Positions 45,975-56,447 of a stretch of 64,000 bases of DNA are shown in pieces. The stretch spans positions 56,535,566 to 56,599,565 of the forward strand of contig OX411547.1 of NCBI GenBank assembly GCA_948146395.1, read 5' to 3'. Made by a program: the position numbers and the translations under genes. The DNA comes from Fragum whitleyi. Taxonomy: Eukaryota > Mollusca > Bivalvia > Cardiida > Cardiidae. The stretch's first letter is position 1. Each line of letters starts with the position of its first letter. The notes below the pieces were generated by a model that saw nothing but the letters and a program-made list of their open reading frames with translations, was not told the origin of the DNA and did not search any database.

Positions 45975-46745
45975 TCAGTTCCTAAAGAAAGTGCACACTT
46001 TTAAAATTCGAATATCTCGAAACTTACTTAATATACCGTCCCAAAATTTTGCATGATAAACCTCGGTACTATTTACCATCGATTCTTTTAGAAATAAGGC
46101 ACACGGAACTCAATGACTTCAGGCTAGTAAAGGATCGATGATTTTGAATGATTTGCTTTTGTATCCCACAGTTGATGAATAACTATTTTGGAATTGCATT
46201 CAGCTCAATTCTGTGCCCAACTTTGTAATAAATTCACATTTGAATGACAATTGTGCACTTTAAAACAACGTAGGTTGACCTATAAATTTCATGTGTGGGC
46301 GAAAATGAACCCCGCGTGAAGAAAATTAAATTAGAACCTATACTTCAATAGAAATCGTGTGTATCCGCTTGAGGTTTCTCTTCTACGTATTCACTAGTAT
46401 TGTATAACGCTTTTTCACCGCTATTTCACTGTTGTGTCTGACGTTATTGACCAATCGATCTAGCGATTTCTAACGTTGGCGTAGGTGGGATGTCTGTAGG
46501 TAAACTCAAACTCATGTTTGGAAATGGAAGGATGTCCATAGTCAAACTAGCAAATACCAAATAAGCAAATTTCTCTATACCAGACAAGAAATTCTAGGAG
46601 GGCAAATCTAGACACCATATGTGCTGTACATGTGCCCATAGTATACGCAATACTTTTCGAAACCGGAGTTCATGCCTCGTTTCTAAAGGGTCATATTTAA
46701 AACATGCAACAGATTTTACAAGCAAGAGTTTCTCCACATTTTCTA
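45975..46745 (+). repeat. Direct repeat G, copy 2
   Basis: Partner of 44694-45450. It ends where the long palindrome begins. Confidence 0.7.
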
Positions 46746-46906
46746 TTGGGATGAGTGTCTTTTTCACTGCGTTTATTGGGGTATAAAGTGCAATTGCCTT
46801 AGCACATGGCAAATAACGCCCGTACGGCGTTATGATTAAGCCATGTGCTAAGGCAATTGCACTTTATACCCCAATAAACGCAGTGAAAAAGACACTCGTC
46901 CCTTAG
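46744..46906. mobile_element. Long palindrome, ~65-bp near-perfect arms
   Basis: The left arm (46744-46810, GATGAGTGTCTTTTTCACTG...) and right arm (46840-46906) pair almost perfectly. The 29-nt centre AAATAACGCC-CGTACGGCGTTATGATT is itself largely self-complementary. It is probably a fold-back element of recent origin, given the near-identity of the arms. Confidence 0.8.
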
Positions 46907-47490
46907 TATTGCAATCATCTAGATCGAAGAAACTATTAAAATACTCAGCCAAACATTAATGCTTCAAAATTACTTTCTGCGCGTAATAAAGTACACGATC
47001 TATTTTTAGATCGTGTATTGTTTATCTCGCTATCGAAGTGAAATGTCATATAGTAAAACAAATGATACACAAATAAAAGACAACATTAAAATTTGTAGAG
47101 GTACTTATGACAAATAAGCTTGTTTCTGCCAAGTTAGTCTGTATTTTTGAACGAAAACGGCGTGGTCGGTCTTTGTTGAGAGGGTTGCTGGATGGTCTTC
47201 GTCAACTCGCTGTTTTCTAAGTTTAGGTCGGCTCAGTATCAGAACTGCATGCCTGTTATCGTAAATTCTTTCGAAAATATATTAATTCATAATAGATTGA
47301 ATAGCAATGATGCGTTGATGGTCGGGAACTAGGTTAATTGGAGTTCCTACAACACAGGACTTGCAGATCGAATTTCGGGGGTTTCCCGAAAGACCTATTG
47401 TATTTTATACAGAAATAAAGTGCAATGGATTTCCCCACGTGATGCGATTTAAACCAATCAGAGTTCTTTATTTTATTGGATTGCAATTAT
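46907..47490. other. Intergenic, small hairpin only
   Basis: A short ACACGATCTA/TAGATCGTGT hairpin at about 46992-47018. Nothing else was recognised. Confidence 0.35.
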
Positions 47491-48536
47491 AACAAGAGGA
47501 CCATGATGTTCCTATATCGCTCACCTTCGTATCTTTGTCTCATTTAATAAGCAAACTTCAAGCAAAGGTCATATCTTTTTTTCTGTGATATGGCACTGAT
47601 CCTTCCCATTTTCAATAGGGTTCATCATTGTAACCTGGCAAACATTCTGACCGAGTTCCATGAAGATTGGACAATATTTGTAGCCTCTAGTGTGAAAACA
47701 AGAAATTTGTCATTAAGGCCCCTTTTCAAGTGACATAGCACAGTTCCTTCCAATTTTCGATAGGGTTCATCCTTTTGACCTGACAAACATTCTGACCAAG
47801 TTTCATGAAGATTGGACAGTATTTGTTGCCTCCAGAGAGTAAACCAGAAAATTGTCATTAAGGCCCCTTTTCCCGTGATATGGCATAGATCCTTCCCATT
47901 TTCAATAGGGTTCATCCTTGTGACCTGACAAACATTCTGACCAAGTTTCATGAAGATTGGACAATATTTGTGGCCTCTATAGTGTAAACAAGAAATTTGT
48001 CATTAAGGCCCCTTTTCCTGTGTTATGACATGGATCCTTCCCATTTTCGATAGGGTTCATCCTTGTGACCTGACAACCATTCTGACCAAGTTTCATGAAG
48101 ATTGGACAATATTTGTGGCCTCTAGAGTGTAAACAAGAAAATTGTCATTAAGGCTCCTTTTCCCGTAATATGGAATTGATCCTTCCCATCTTTAATAGGG
48201 ATCATCCTTGTGACCTGACAATCATTCTGACCAAGTTTCATGAAGATTGGACGATATTTGTGGCCTCTAGAGGGTAAACAAGAAAATTGTCTTTAATGCC
48301 CCTTTTCCCGTTATATGACATGGATCCTTTCCATTTTCAATAGGGATCATCCTTGTGACCTGACCAACATTCTGACCAAGTTTCATGAAGAATGGATCAT
48401 ATTTGTGGCCTCTAGAGTGTAAACACTTAAATTGTTGACGATGGACGACGCACGACGCACGACGGACGACGCACGACGGACATTCAACGATCACAAAAGC
48501 TCACCTTGAGCACGATGTGCTCAGGTGAGCTAAAAA
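47491..48536 (+). mobile_element. Pearl/DINE-1-like tandem-core element 3
   Basis: The 5' cap is AACAAGAGGACCATGATG then ATATCGCTCACCTT. The core has six regular units of 145 bp with TTTCATGAAGATTGGACAAT, TGTGGCCTCTAGAGTGTAAA and AAGGCCCCTTTTCCCGTGAT. The 3' part has (GGACGACGCAC)-type iterations, CATTCAACGATCACAAAAGC, then the hairpin CTCACCTTGAGCAC..GTGCTCAGGTGAG and CTAAAAA. The caps match elements 1 and 2; the core is a third, unrelated sequence. Confidence 0.75.
48499..48531. repeat. Terminal hairpin of tandem-core element 3
   Basis: AGCTCACCTTGAGCAC and GTGCTCAGGTGAGCT pair with one bulge around GAT. CTAA lies at the 3' edge. Confidence 0.7.
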
Positions 48537-48629
48537 ATAAGGAAAACCAAAAAGCGAAACTGCACACCTTCTTTTGAAACTAAGTATATAAAAACACAAC
48601 TTATCATAATCCAAACGGGAACCCTCGGC

Positions 48630-48965
48630 GATTCTACGGAAAAGACCTCGGAAATAATACGGGCGCAGCGATGAAAGCGCATCAATTTGTCACAAACATC
48701 AACGATCCAGCTAAGATAGACGATGCATAAAGCAAGATCAACGAAAGCATAAAGTTGGCATATTATAATTTGATTACAAAAGGCAGTGTTTTAATGAGTT
48801 TTGTCATTAAATTATAATATGTCCAAAAAATCTCCAAAGTCGATCGGAGAGAATTAACAAAAAGTGATAATCTTCAAGCGTATTAACTGCAGTTCGACCA
48901 GGAACAAAATTAGCTAAGAAATGACCCAAACTTACTACTCTTACGTCCGAGGTTTTCCAGTTTAC
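48630..48965 (+). repeat. Dispersed repeat family C, copy 2
   Basis: Diverged partner of 20600-20960, with AAGACCTCGGAAATAATACG, ATGAAAGCGC, the CATATTATAATTTGATTAC..TAAATTATAATATGTCC palindrome-like centre and CTTACGTCCGAGG. Confidence 0.45.
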
Positions 48966-49160
48966 GGAAAAGTACGAGCGATGCTCCGAGTGATCATAAT
49001 TCTTCCAGTCCTGTTCACAGCATATTCTTGTTTTGCACTAAGTCTTGGCAAACAGCATAGACTATGATCTGACTGTATACGAGGGCCATCCAATAAAAAA
49101 TTAGACTTACGCTATAATGCCTTACTAGTTGAAATATATATAATCATTGTTTGACACACT

Positions 49161-49444
49161 GATCGTGAAATTGACTCCCATTCTGATCAAAAACAGTCTA
49201 AAATGCTCACTCAGCGCTCCAGTCATTCATCCAAAACACTTCTAAACATATCAAATACGCCCAAACCCTTTAAAAAAAGATATCAACAACAACTACTTGC
49301 AAAATGAAAAATCTTTACAGGAATCCACGATTTCGCTAACTTGATAAAATTTTATAAGCGTATGATTAAAAACCTGTTTAAAGATCTTGTATGCATTATT
49401 TTTCATTGAAGGGGGGGGGGGGTAATAAATATCGCTAATGTTAT
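49161..49444 (+). mobile_element. MITE family A, left-arm copy
   Basis: Begins GATCGTGAAATTGAC, continues TCACTCAGCGCTCCAGTCAT and ends at GGTAATAAATATCGCTAATG with a G-run before it. The other arm is absent and a (CT)n tract follows. Confidence 0.6.
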
Positions 49445-49447
49445 TTT

Positions 49448-49641
<194 letters not shown>

Positions 49642-49772
49642 CTATTACAACTCGAAAATTACGACAGTTTTTCGAAGAACCGTCGAAATCGAAGCTTTAT
49701 TTACGAATATCGAGTCGTCCACTCACTAAAAATGCATAGAACGATTATTTGAAACAAAATGGTGGAAAATGA

Positions 49773-49914
49773 CCTGCCCTGTCTTCATGATGTAAAATGT
49801 TTCGCGGGCGCTTTGAGATGATACCCCGCTTTGCACGTGCACGTGCACATACGTGCAAAGCGAGGTATCATTTCGAAAACGCTTCGCTAACAATTTCATC
49901 CTGAACGCAGGGAT
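49773..49914. mobile_element. Palindromic element family P, copy 2
   Basis: CCTGCCCTGTCTTCATGATG at the left and CATCCTGAACGCAGGGATG at the right. Arms include GCGCTTTGAGATGATACCCC and the complementary GGTATCATTTCGAAAACGC. The core is GCTTTGCACGTGCACGTGCA, then CATACGTGCAAAGC. Confidence 0.75.
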
Positions 49915-50115
49915 GGTAAACAGTCATTTCATTTAGTTTATGTTAGAAATCGAACTGATTTCAAAATAGTTCACTATAAGATTTTCGTATTGAAAGAATA
50001 AGCGCATATTGAATGGTGAATAGCGTGCTATAATCAACTTGAACATCAATTTTATGACGTTTTGAACAATACTATAGAGAGTAGATTCAAATACTTAATA
50101 CGTCGACAGGAATGT

Positions 50116-50309
50116 AACAAAATTAATGAAATTCTTAATTGTTTGTGATTTTCTCCGAACAGTCATAATCCCTTGACGAATAGAACAGTGATGATAAGAA
50201 ACTATGAATCTGCATGTAGAAAAAAGAAAGCATACAAAATATTAATTCTCTAATACGGATGTGACAGAAAATCGCAAATTGTATCCGCCTTTTTTCCTTT
50301 CTTTTTTTC
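50116..50309 (+). repeat. Direct repeat E, copy 1
   Basis: About 194 bp (TTGTTTGTGATTTTCTCCGA...AAATCGCAAATTG.ATCCGC) recurs at 51517-51709 in the same orientation with roughly 90% matching bases by eye. Confidence 0.8.
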
Positions 50310-50404
50310 ATGGTGACTTTTAGGGAATTTGACACTCTTTAGGTGACTTTATGATACTCCTTCTAATAGGCAGAAATGGTACATTTAACCTGTTATAACT
50401 AATC

Positions 50405-50575
50405 AATCACAGACCGACTGCCGTCAAAGGGAAGTTGATATCGCTTCATACTCTTCTAGGGTCACTGGTTCGACCCCTGGCGGCGGAACATATACTTCAC
50501 TTCATACTTTTATATCATCAGTCGGATAATCGTTTACCTGCTGAAGGCTAGGGAATGATGCAGTTTTAGTTAAAA
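50405..50575 (+). mobile_element. tRNA-headed SINE, V-SINE-like, diverged
   Basis: A degraded head with B-box GGTTCGACCCC (50467-50477) and CTGGCGGCGGAAC, then a body with TCGGATAATCGTTTACC and GCTGAAGGCTAGGGAATGAT, parallels 16260-16428. The A box is no longer convincing. Confidence 0.55.
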
Positions 50576-50639
50576 AACCATGAGTCCATTGTTATGGGCT
50601 CCAGCCGACACGTTATGAATTAAGGTAGTGGACCCTGAA

Positions 50640-50764
50640 TAGTTCCCCAACTTTTCGGAAGTAATGAACTTTTACAGTGTTAACCGAGGTTTCCTAATGA
50701 AAATCATTAGGAAACCTCGGTTAATACTGTTAAAGTTTAATTCTTCCGAAATATTTGGGAACTA
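50640..50764. mobile_element. Long palindrome, 61-bp arms
   Basis: TAGTTCCCCAACTTTTCGGA... (50640-50700) pairs with 50704-50764 with a handful of mismatches and a 3-nt spacer. It is a fold-back element. Confidence 0.8.
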
Positions 50765-50769
50765 CCGCT

Positions 50770-51516
50770 TTGTTCTGTAATTTATGTCAAAATTATCATG
50801 TGTTGTGCGACTTATACGTCGTAATTTAAGCTTATTCACGCTAACGATTTGCTATTTGTCTCATATCCATTTGTTTTTCAAAAAGATGAATGGAACATTT
50901 TAAACATCTGAAAATTTGAGTTAGAAAAGACGTTGATCAGCACAATCTTGTCCGAGTCTTCACTATAAACCTTTATCATAATTTCATGATCCTATACAGT
51001 TATAAGCGAACGTGTATCGTCGCACGCTTAATATTTAGATTAACGTAATTTTAATCATTTACACTATCTCCCTTTTCTGGAAATAGGTAATGAAATTGAT
51101 CTCAAATTTATGTGTGAATGCATAGAAGAAAATTCTAGAAATGTCAGTTTCTATTACGTCAGAAAAATGCTGTTTAATTTTACAAACCATATTTTTTAAG
51201 TACTGTGGGTAAATTGCAAAATGTCAAAACTAGGATGAAAGACGGTTCCTAAAATTGTCTTTTATCAAAAAACATAGCTCGAGATGGAAACAACTTCTTG
51301 AATATGTACGATATTACAAAATTATATCAGCACATCAGCTGACGATAGGGAATAATTGTGCAAAGTTCTTTTTAATCAAGTCCTTGAATATTTAAGCTAA
51401 TGTCCAGATATGTTTGACCTGTGACCTTGACCTTATGGCTATCTTTTTTTTAAATAGAACTCATATTCATGACATTATATATACAATGCATTTGATTTTA
51501 TTTGTCGCCAAGAAAG
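50770..51516. other. Intergenic, nothing recognised
   Basis: No gene or repeat between the palindrome and repeat E copy 2. Confidence 0.35.
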
Positions 51517-51709
51517 CAACAAAACTAATGAAATCCTAATTGTTTGTGATTTTCTCCGAACAGTCATAATCCCTTGACGAAAAGAACAGTGATGATAAGA
51601 AACTATGAATGCACATGTACAAAAAAGAAAGCATATAAAACATTAACTCTCTAATACGGGCATGACACAAAATCGCAAATTGGATCCGCTTGTTTTCTCT
51701 TTTTCTTTA
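51517..51709 (+). repeat. Direct repeat E, copy 2
   Basis: Partner of 50116-50309, offset by about 1.4 kb. Confidence 0.8.
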
Positions 51710-52581
51710 TCATCTGAATTATATAACTATTTTTTGGTTGAAAAATAATTCAGACAATTTAGATGTATCTTAATAAGATTTGGTAAATATCGAAATTTAA
51801 GCAAGCGACTATCAATCAATCTTTTAATAAGGCCAGCAATTGCATAAAACCACAACTGTGTTAAAATGTGCTTCACAGTTTAATATGCTTTTGCAAAATA
51901 AAGCCACTTAGTTCGCTTAATTACTGCGATAATGATGTTGTCAAAAATAGAATATTTCATGAAATATTAATTTCGGGTCTGTTTTTTAAAATATATTTCG
52001 GCATCTGGTGGCAGCCCACGTGGGAAACGACGCGCTTTCGTGTATGTTCCTTACTAATTATTCCCGAAGTTTATTCCGTATCAGCACTGAAAGTTCCGAA
52101 TCGACGAATAGTCCCGCAATTTAGATGAATAAAGAAATACTTAGTTTGTGTGTTAAACTTAGAAATAAAATGCACTTATCCAGGAATGGTAAAATTGTAT
52201 GCAAAAATATGGTAAGAAAGGTAGAAAAAATCTAAAACTCAAAGTATCAATATGCTTATGGACGAACAAATTAGTTTTGCAAAATTTCATTAGAAGCAAT
52301 CTGGACAGAATCGCTCTAATTGTGCTTCCGTACAATTAAAAATCGACCTAGAGCGCCCTTCACAAACCCTAGTAAGATTGGTCGAATATCTAAAGAATGG
52401 TTTGTAATTGTCTTTAAATATCAAATTAGTTCGAGTTTCGGAGAATTAATCACGACGATTTTTGCCGAGTAATGGTAGTTTCTCATAGCCGAGACTAGTA
52501 TAAATATCTTTGATTCCTCCACAGTAGATTTTGTACATATATAATAAATACTTAGTGTTTTGTATGAAATAAAATATCTAT
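51710..52581. other. Intergenic, nothing recognised
   Basis: An 86-codon frame at 51868-52128 shows no motif and is treated as chance. GAGTTTCGGAGAATTAATCA near 52433 weakly resembles the start of repeat F. Confidence 0.35.
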
Positions 52582-52848
52582 CGAGGTTGGGAAAATAGAT
52601 AATTGTCGAGGCTCTGTCGAGACAATTATCAATTCTCACAACCAAGTAAGATATGTTTTCATACAATACACTTAGTACGTATTATATTTATCTTATAACC
52701 TCTATTTGTCTTGTTTTCGTTGATGTTTCTAACTGAAATGCAAATTTCTAAAAATAACCACATTATATCATTGTTCTAAAATAACTATGTGATATCATAA
52801 AAAATATCATACGGGATGTTATCACACAGATATTTGTATAGTTATAAG
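52582..52848 (+). repeat. Direct repeat F, copy 1
   Basis: 267 bp starting CGAGGTTGGGAAAATAGATA and ending TTTGTATAGTTATAAG, closely matching 54914-55181. It opens with a small hairpin (GATAATTGTC..GACAATTATC). Confidence 0.8.
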
Positions 52849-53325
52849 TTACAACCATACAACATCAGAAAGAAAATAATTCGATTCTAAATTATACATT
52901 GAACTACGCCAACACGATGACAAGCTTACAAATGTAATATCAATACATGTACACACGTTCACACACTTAAACGCAAGAACATACGCTCACTACAGACATG
53001 CATACAATCACCCACCCACCTCCACACTCACAAGCACCCCCACACATTCAGAGCCATATGCATAGGAATGTTCACAGACGCAAAATTATTTTAATACACC
53101 ATTATTGTGGCATATACAACTCCTCAATGGCCGATCGAGCGCAAAACCGTCGCACCCACTCGCCTATAAACATATAGGCAGCTGCACACGCTTCTCGCCG
53201 ATCAATCGAACTGTCTACATTGAACTCGACATCCTTCAAACACCATAAGGACATTATATTCAAACAGTTTGTAAATGATGTTATTTATTTCAAATTTATT
53301 TTAGACCAACACTCTATTTGATCAA
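52849..53325. other. Intergenic, nothing recognised
   Basis: ACAC-rich, CACCC-rich low-complexity around 52940-53045. No gene was recognised. Confidence 0.35.
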
Positions 53326-53437
53326 CCTGCCCTGCGTTCAGGATAAAAACGTTAATGAAGCGCTTTCGAAATGATACCTCGCTTTGCACGTATGTGCACG
53401 TGCAAAGCGGGGTATCATCTCAAAGCGCACGCAGGAT
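53326..53437. mobile_element. Palindromic element family P, copy 3
   Basis: CCTGCCCTGCGTTCAGGATA at the left, the core CGCTTTGCACGTATGTGCAC then GTGCAAAGC, and a shortened right end GCGCACGCAGGATGAAC that merges with a MITE-A arm. Confidence 0.75.
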
Positions 53438-53729
53438 GAACAAAATTAGCGATATTAATTACCTCCCTTTAAAAAAGTGCATATATGTTCTATAAACTGC
53501 GTCCTATTTCTTCAAGATCTAATCGGACGCTTACAGTTCAGTGTAATCTCGTTTATTTTTCCCAGCTTTTTTTATTTCAAACTAAGTTGTTATCTGTTTT
53601 TCAGTGAGTTTGGAGCGTTTTTGAATGGTTTGAGTGAGTGTGCGGAATGAATGAATGGAGCGCTGAGTGAGCGATTAAGAATGATTTTGATTGAGATGAA
53701 TGTCCATTTCACGATGTTACTAACCGTTA
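53438..53729 (-). mobile_element. MITE family A, one arm
   Basis: Starts at the family's centre (AACAAAATTAGCGATATTAA, TACCTCCC) and ends ATTTCACGATGTTACTAACC. It abuts a palindromic P copy without a gap. Confidence 0.65.
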
Positions 53730-53792
53730 CAAAAAGAACGAGTAGGTGAGTAGTTGAGCGTTACAAAAAGAACGAGTAGGTGAGTAGTTGAG
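53725..53792 (+). repeat. 34-bp tandem duplication
   Basis: CGTTACAAAAAGAACGAGTA then GGTGAGTAGTTGAG occurs twice head to tail with no visible difference. Confidence 0.85.
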
Positions 53793-54144
53793 CGACTGAA
53801 AAACGGCATTCAAGCATGTCAGGGAATTTTTTCAAATTGTTTCTAAGAATAGGCTGCCTAATAACATTTTATAGATCGGACAGGTGATATCAAGTCGATT
53901 CAATCTTCGTTGCATGAAAGATATTTTTAGAAGACATAACTGTTAGGGAGCGTCGTGTTTCCAAAAACAGATCAAAATCCAATTACATAAGTATCAATGG
54001 AGACATCTAAATCTCTTTAGCGCTCATGAGTGCAACAGAAAAGCGCTGGTCTATCACGATATATGTCTAAACGGGAGTTCTTTTCTAAAAAATAACCAAG
54101 TAAAGTCGGATTCAAACATTTATGAAATATTTATACCAAGAAAC
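53793..54144. other. Intergenic, nothing recognised
   Basis: No gene or repeat was recognised. Confidence 0.35.
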
Positions 54145-54265
54145 CTTTGTCAGAATTAGGAAAGATGTGCATAAGTATTTTTTTTAATTAGAAATGCGTG
54201 CTCTATCCGGCATGTAATTCAGGTGTTTCCTATCTCGATTCTCTGTATCTTTTAAAGATTTTAAT
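54145..54265 (+). repeat. Direct repeat K, copy 1
   Basis: AGAATTAGGAAAGATGTGCA, AGAAATGCGTGCTCTATCCG and GCATGTAATTCAGGTGTTTC recur in diverged form at 55399-55505. Confidence 0.6.
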
Positions 54266-54291
54266 TAAATGTTAATTTAGACGTGACGAAA

Positions 54292-54850
54292 TATTCGTCG
54301 TTCGGCGACCAAAACTTCGTAACTACAGTTGGAATAAGTTGTTTTCAATTTGGCTGAAACTTTGAGATTTTTTCCGGAAAAAATACGAAGAAAGAAAATA
54401 CGGATCACAATCTTCAAAAGTAAATTCCAATTGTGATTAAACATGTTCACATGTAGAGGAAAGAAAAAAATGAAATAAATCTTTTTTTATGTGTAACCCA
54501 AAGAATGTAACACCGTTTGGCGACCTAACGTCTTAAATACAGCTTTATTCAAGCTATATATACAATCGTTTGGTCGCGTACTAACTTCAACTGACTGATG
54601 ATTTTAGGAGTTTCCAGTAAAAATGCTGTTATACGTCTCAGGGGATATAAAACGGATTGTGGCCATTAGTTCTCGGTATCTTGTTTTGTTTTATAATTGT
54701 GATTATTTTCTCTGTGACAGGTGTTGATTAATCGATCAGATTTAGTACGAAATGCTTGGGGAACAAAATCTCGTAACTACAGTTAGAATAAGCTCTTTTT
54801 CATTTTGGCTACAACTTTAAGAAGATTTCTGTGAAACTTCCGTATGATAC
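54292..54850 (+). repeat. Repeat D pair with central palindrome-like block
   Basis: AAAACTTCGTAACTACAGTTGGAATAAG at 54312 recurs as AAAATCTCGTAACTACAGTTAGAATAAG at 54772, each followed by a TTTTCA.TTTGGCT.AACTTT stretch. Between them, at 54508-54590, TTTGGCGACC..AGCTTTATTCAAGCT..TTTGGTCGC forms an imperfect hairpin. Confidence 0.55.
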
Positions 54851-54913
54851 CGCCCTCTGCAAATTGTCATCTCGGCACCGTATGTTCACCATGACATACA
54901 TTATACGAACTAA

Positions 54914-55181
54914 CGAGGTTGGGAGAATTGATCATTGGCGCGGCTCTGCCGAGACATTTATCGATTCCCACAACCGAGTTAGATATTTTTTCATTGAATA
55001 CACTAAGTACGTATTTTATTTATCTTATAACCTCTATTTGCCTTGTCTTCGTCGATGTTTCTAACAGAAATGCACGTTTATAAAAATAACCGCATTATGT
55101 CATTGTTCTAAAAATATCCATGTGAAGTCACAAAAAATATCATACGGCATGTTATCACACGTATAATTGTATAGTTATAAG
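54914..55181 (+). repeat. Direct repeat F, copy 2
   Basis: Partner of 52582-52848, offset by 2.33 kb. It opens CGAGGTTGGGAGAATTGATC and ends TTGTATAGTTATAA. Confidence 0.8.
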
Positions 55182-55398
55182 ATAAATATTGAATAACATG
55201 TGTGTGTCTAAGTATGTCTATATTATCTGATTGAGGTTGGGAGAATTTATCATGACGAAATTTTTCCCAAGATTCGCAACTGTTAGTTCACGTTTACAAA
55301 GAAATATATGAGAGTAAAATATTCATTTTTATGCCAATACTTTATATCTAAACTGCAGCCTGCTATGTAATATTTAGGTAAAAAAAACTTTTTTTCAG

Positions 55399-55505
55399 CA
55401 TTAGGAAAGATGTGAATAAGTGTTTTCGTTATCAGAAATGTGTGTTCTATCAGACATGTAATTCAGATATTACCTATCCTATCTCTGTATTTTTGAAGAC
55501 CTAAA
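55399..55505 (+). repeat. Direct repeat K, copy 2
   Basis: Partner of 54145-54265. Confidence 0.6.
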
Positions 55506-56039
55506 TGTTACTTAAAAATGACGAAATTTGTGATATAATTTACAAAATTACTGACGTCAACGTTAAAAACAGAAAACTTGTGTTAAACTTTATTACAAAA
55601 GTTAAAATTATACCGATACGTAAATGAACTAGAAGTGAGTAGGCTTGTACATTAAGTTATTAAAAGATAATAATGAAAAAAAAAATTAACACGTAATTTT
55701 ACAGATTGTGTTCGAATTCAAGAACATTTTCACCCCTCCCTTACTATTAAAGAAATCCTGAGAATTTGAATGTGTAACGAGCAAGATAGAACGACACGAC
55801 AAGGAAAACGATATTTTCAAGCTGTCATACACTGACACACGTAAATTCCTTTCTGATTTCAACCGATTATTTACAGTGAAAAAGTAATTAAACATATAAT
55901 ACTATGTAAATATGTATAGAAAATAAAACAAAAATACATTCTAGACAATCTTATTTCACATTTTCTATCTATGAAATGTGAGACGAACTATTATCAGAAA
56001 CATTCATATCAAGTTCACTTGAAATAAGCCTTTGGGTTT
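55506..56039. other. Intergenic, nothing recognised
   Basis: No gene or repeat was recognised. Confidence 0.35.
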
Positions 56040-56447
56040 GTGAGAAAAAGAAATATAAAGATGTCAAGGTAGAAAAATGCCCTGCCCCGCTCGTATTTGG
56101 TCAATCAAAATTTCACGAACAAGTTTTTAAAAAGGCCAACTAAGGAATATTCTTGCCAAGTTTGGTTAAAATCAACCCATTGGTACACGAGGAGAATATT
56201 TTTATAAGATTTCGGGGTCAAAAACTGCCCTACCCTGCCACGCCCATATTTTGGATCATTCACTATTTCTCGAAAAAGTTTTGAGAAGGGTCACCCAATG
56301 AACATTTCAGGCAAGTTTGGTTGACTTCCTCACAATGGTTACTGAAAAAAAATGATATTTAAAGAATTGTTGACGACTTCCGACGAAGGATGGACGATGC
56401 ACGAGTACGACGGATGAAATGTGATCACAAAAGCTCGGGTGAGCTAA
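56040..56447 (+). mobile_element. Tandem-core element, 3' remnant
   Basis: About two units of the ~155-bp core seen at 31410 (CCCTGCCACGCCCATATTTT, GAGAAGGGTCACCCAATGAA), then TTGTTGACGACTTCCGACGA, GATGGACGATGCACG and CACAAAAGCTCGGGTGAGCTAA. Compared with elements 1 and 3 the hairpin's inner part (CTTGAGCAC..GTGCTCA) is deleted, leaving a collapsed end. Confidence 0.7.

Noticed and set aside
51868..52128. 86-codon plus-strand ORF
   Set aside because: No domain, no repeat copy and no supporting splice or coding signal.
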